A stretch of 64,000 bases of DNA from Flavobacterium sp. (GTDB lineage: Bacteria; Bacteroidota; Bacteroidia; Flavobacteriales; Flavobacteriaceae). A program made the position numbers and the translations under genes. The stretch lies in assembly GCA_014379405.1 (NCBI GenBank), contig JACMLU010000027.1, forward strand, positions 145,213 through 209,212, read 5' to 3'. This document shows, in pieces, positions 62,584-64,000 of this stretch. Every line of letters begins with the position of its first letter. Position 1 is the stretch's first letter. The notes below the pieces were generated by a model that saw only the letters and a list, made by a program, of their open reading frames with translations, was not told the origin of the DNA and ran no database searches.

Positions 62584-63003
62584 ATGGAAACAAACAATGA
62601 AAAAGTGCTTTACACAGGAGTAACACACACAACAGGCGGCAGAACAGGTGAATCTAAAAGTTCTGATGGTAAATTAGACATTACACTTTCTTCTCCAGGA
62701 AGTAATGGACCAGGTACAAATCCGGAACAATTATTTGCTGCAGGTTGGTCAGCTTGCTTTATTGGTGCCATGGGAAAGGCAGCTAGTAATTTGAATGTAA
62801 AACTTCCCGTAGATCATTACGTAAACACTGAGATTGACTTAGTATCAAATGATGATGGCTATTCGTTGCAAGCGCGTTTAAACGTAAGCTTACCTGGATT
62901 AGATCCTGAAGTGGCTCAAAAAATCGTTGATGGTGCTCATCAAACATGTCCTTATTCAAAAGCCACACGCGGTAACATCAAGGTTATAATTAACTTAATT
63001 TAA
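62584..63003 (+). CDS. Ohr/OsmC-family organic hydroperoxide reductase
   Basis: A 139-residue peroxiredoxin-like enzyme with the catalytic pair Cys58 (AAGWSACFIGAM) and Cys122 (AHQTCPYSKATRGN), typical of Ohr. It reduces organic hydroperoxides in the cytoplasm with lipoylated protein electrons. It is the first gene of a pair with the hydrolase 13 bases downstream. No OhrR regulator is in view. Confidence 0.93.
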   Translation: METNNEKVLYTGVTHTTGGRTGESKSSDGKLDITLSSPGSNGPGTNPEQLFAAGWSACFIGAMGKAASNLNVKLPVDHYVNTEIDLVSNDDGYSLQARLNVSLPGLDPEVAQKIVDGAHQTCPYSKATRGNIKVIINLI

Positions 63004-63016
63004 TATTAGGCAAAAA

Positions 63017-63805
63017 ATGAAAACCGGATTAAAACAACCAATGTGGTTAAAAAAACTTGCCGCCATTACATTAGTCTTTTCGGCATTATTTCTAGGAACT
63101 GCAAAAGTTAATGCACAGGGAAAATTCGCTAAGAATATTGTGATTGTACATGGTCACTACTTAGATGCCTCCGGTTGGAAAGGAGTCTACTCCATTCTAA
63201 CTAAAAAAGGGTATCAGGTAACCTTAGTACAAAATCCACTTACCTCATTAAAAGATGATGTGGAGGCAACCACTAATATTCTTAACAATCAAGACGGACC
63301 AACTATTTTAGTTGGGCATTCTTGGGGTGGAACTGTGATTACTGAAGCAGGAATTCATCCAAAAGTAGTGGGTTTGGTATATGTAGCAGGGTTTATGCCT
63401 GATAAAGGTGAAACAACAAGAAAATTGGCAAAATCCTTTCCAAAACTTCCTGAAATGAGAACAGAGTCTCCAGACACTGGAGGATTCGTTTTCTATGACA
63501 GAAGTACTTTTAGGGCAGGTGTAGCAGGTGATTTAAGCAAAGAAGATGCTGATTTTATGAATGCATCACAAATACCTATCCACAAAGATAGCTTTGACGC
63601 TCCTCTCTCTGATGCCGCATGGAGAACAAAACCAAGCTATGGTATTTTGACTCTTAAAGATAGAACTATCAATCCGGATCTTCAACGAAGTATGTACCAA
63701 AATGCTAAAGTAAAAGTGACAGAACTAAAAGCAGGTCATGTGGTTTATATTTCACAACCCCAAGCTGTTGCCAACGTGATTATCGAGGCTTCTTTACAAA
63801 ATTAA
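63017..63805 (+). CDS. Exported alpha/beta hydrolase
   Basis: A 262-residue protein with a signal peptide (LAAITLVFSALFLGTAKVNA). The hydrolase fold shows IVIVHGHYLDASGW (oxyanion loop), nucleophile Ser102 in LVGHSWGGTV, and the closing His in ELKAGHVVYISQP. It resembles the pyrethroid/salicylate-esterase-like group often found beside Ohr genes. Substrate unknown. Confidence 0.9.
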   Translation: MKTGLKQPMWLKKLAAITLVFSALFLGTAKVNAQGKFAKNIVIVHGHYLDASGWKGVYSILTKKGYQVTLVQNPLTSLKDDVEATTNILNNQDGPTILVGHSWGGTVITEAGIHPKVVGLVYVAGFMPDKGETTRKLAKSFPKLPEMRTESPDTGGFVFYDRSTFRAGVAGDLSKEDADFMNASQIPIHKDSFDAPLSDAAWRTKPSYGILTLKDRTINPDLQRSMYQNAKVKVTELKAGHVVYISQPQAVANVIIEASLQN

Positions 63806-63861
63806 ATTAGCAAAAATTATTGATTATTAATTCGTTTATTTCAGCAGAAGCCGCTCAGTAA

Positions 63862-64000
63862 TAGACTGCACCCAAAAGTTTGGACGAATTTATAATTAAA
63901 TTTGATAATAATGAGCTCGATATTGTATCGGGCTCATTCCTTTTAGATTAAGTTTTATTCTATCATTATTATAGTATTCTATATACTCGACTATTTCTTG
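63862..64000 (-). mobile_element. Right end of an IS3-family element, cut by window edge
   Basis: TGACTGCACCC-type terminal repeat (TAGACTGCACCCAAAAG at 63862-63878) beside the 3' end of an IS3 transposase. Confidence 0.75.
63896..64000 (-). CDS. IS3-family transposase OrfB, C-terminal fragment
   Basis: The visible 34 codons read QEIVEYIEYYNNDRIKLNLK, then GMSPIQYRAHYYQI and stop at 63896. YINYYNxxRI...L.GMSPxQYR is the end of IS3/IS150 integrase-type transposases. The rest lies beyond the window, so whether the gene is intact is unknown. Confidence 0.85.
   Translation of the reverse strand, partial: QEIVEYIEYYNNDRIKLNLKGMSPIQYRAHYYQI

Noticed and set aside
1..64000. CRISPR array or complete prophage
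   Set aside because: No regularly spaced direct repeats were seen, and no capsid, portal, terminase or tail genes; only small phage-type proteins near 21807-23420.

Overview
This window looks like chromosome from a Flavobacterium-type member of the Bacteroidota. The DNA is AT-rich and the promoters are of the TAnnTTTG type. It carries SusC/SusD outer-membrane pairs, DUF3347 and DUF4861 proteins, propeller/Y_Y_Y/AraC regulators, and IS982-, IS3- and IS200-type elements. No rRNA, intact tRNA or CRISPR array was seen. The window is a patchwork of accessory modules.

Layout. (1) 1-9740: a copper-resistance island on the minus strand, with two CopA-type P-ATPases, a multicopper oxidase fused to a CopB-like barrel, two small CxxC-AraC regulators, a metal-binding lipoprotein and a DUF3347 protein. 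(2) 10417-13811: a LytS/LytTR two-component pair and an exported papain-fold peptidase. (3) 14133-17301: single small genes (thioesterase, SnoaL, GNAT, unknown, DoxX) separated by attC-like palindromic repeats, a cassette-array-like arrangement; then an MBL hydrolase and a Crp-type regulator. (4) 19080-20705: a decayed MBL gene and a run of long imperfect hairpins. (5) 20780-23907: small element- or phage-like genes, including a four-gene operon with a DUF5675 protein. (6) 24131-39746: two islands bounded by three related att-like sites. The first carries SusC, SusD, an isoaspartyl peptidase, a cyanophycinase and a YfcC-type transporter, which together read as a cyanophycin (Asp-Arg polymer) utilisation locus. 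The second carries a Sau3AI-like restriction-modification system and truncated gene ends. (7) 39815-46526: a TetR-controlled RND efflux operon with four matching operators. (8) 46826-48570: an Old Yellow Enzyme and an IS200-like element. (9) 48884-57758: a decaying polyuronate locus (KduI, KduD, DUF4861) with a broken GH2 gene, a broken regulator and an IS982 copy. (10) 58135-63805: DoxX, a degenerate SDR, DUF1223, DsbD, Ohr and an alpha/beta hydrolase, ending in the 3' end of an IS3 element.

The most interesting system is the putative cyanophycin locus. A TonB-dependent SusCD pair would bring polymer or oligomers across the outer membrane. An exported lipoprotein cyanophycinase would cut them to beta-Asp-Arg, a cytoplasmic Ntn isoaspartyl peptidase would release Asp and Arg, and an inner-membrane YfcC/DcuC-family carrier would move the product. 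Second are the attC-like repeats around the small-gene cassettes and the multi-hairpin region.
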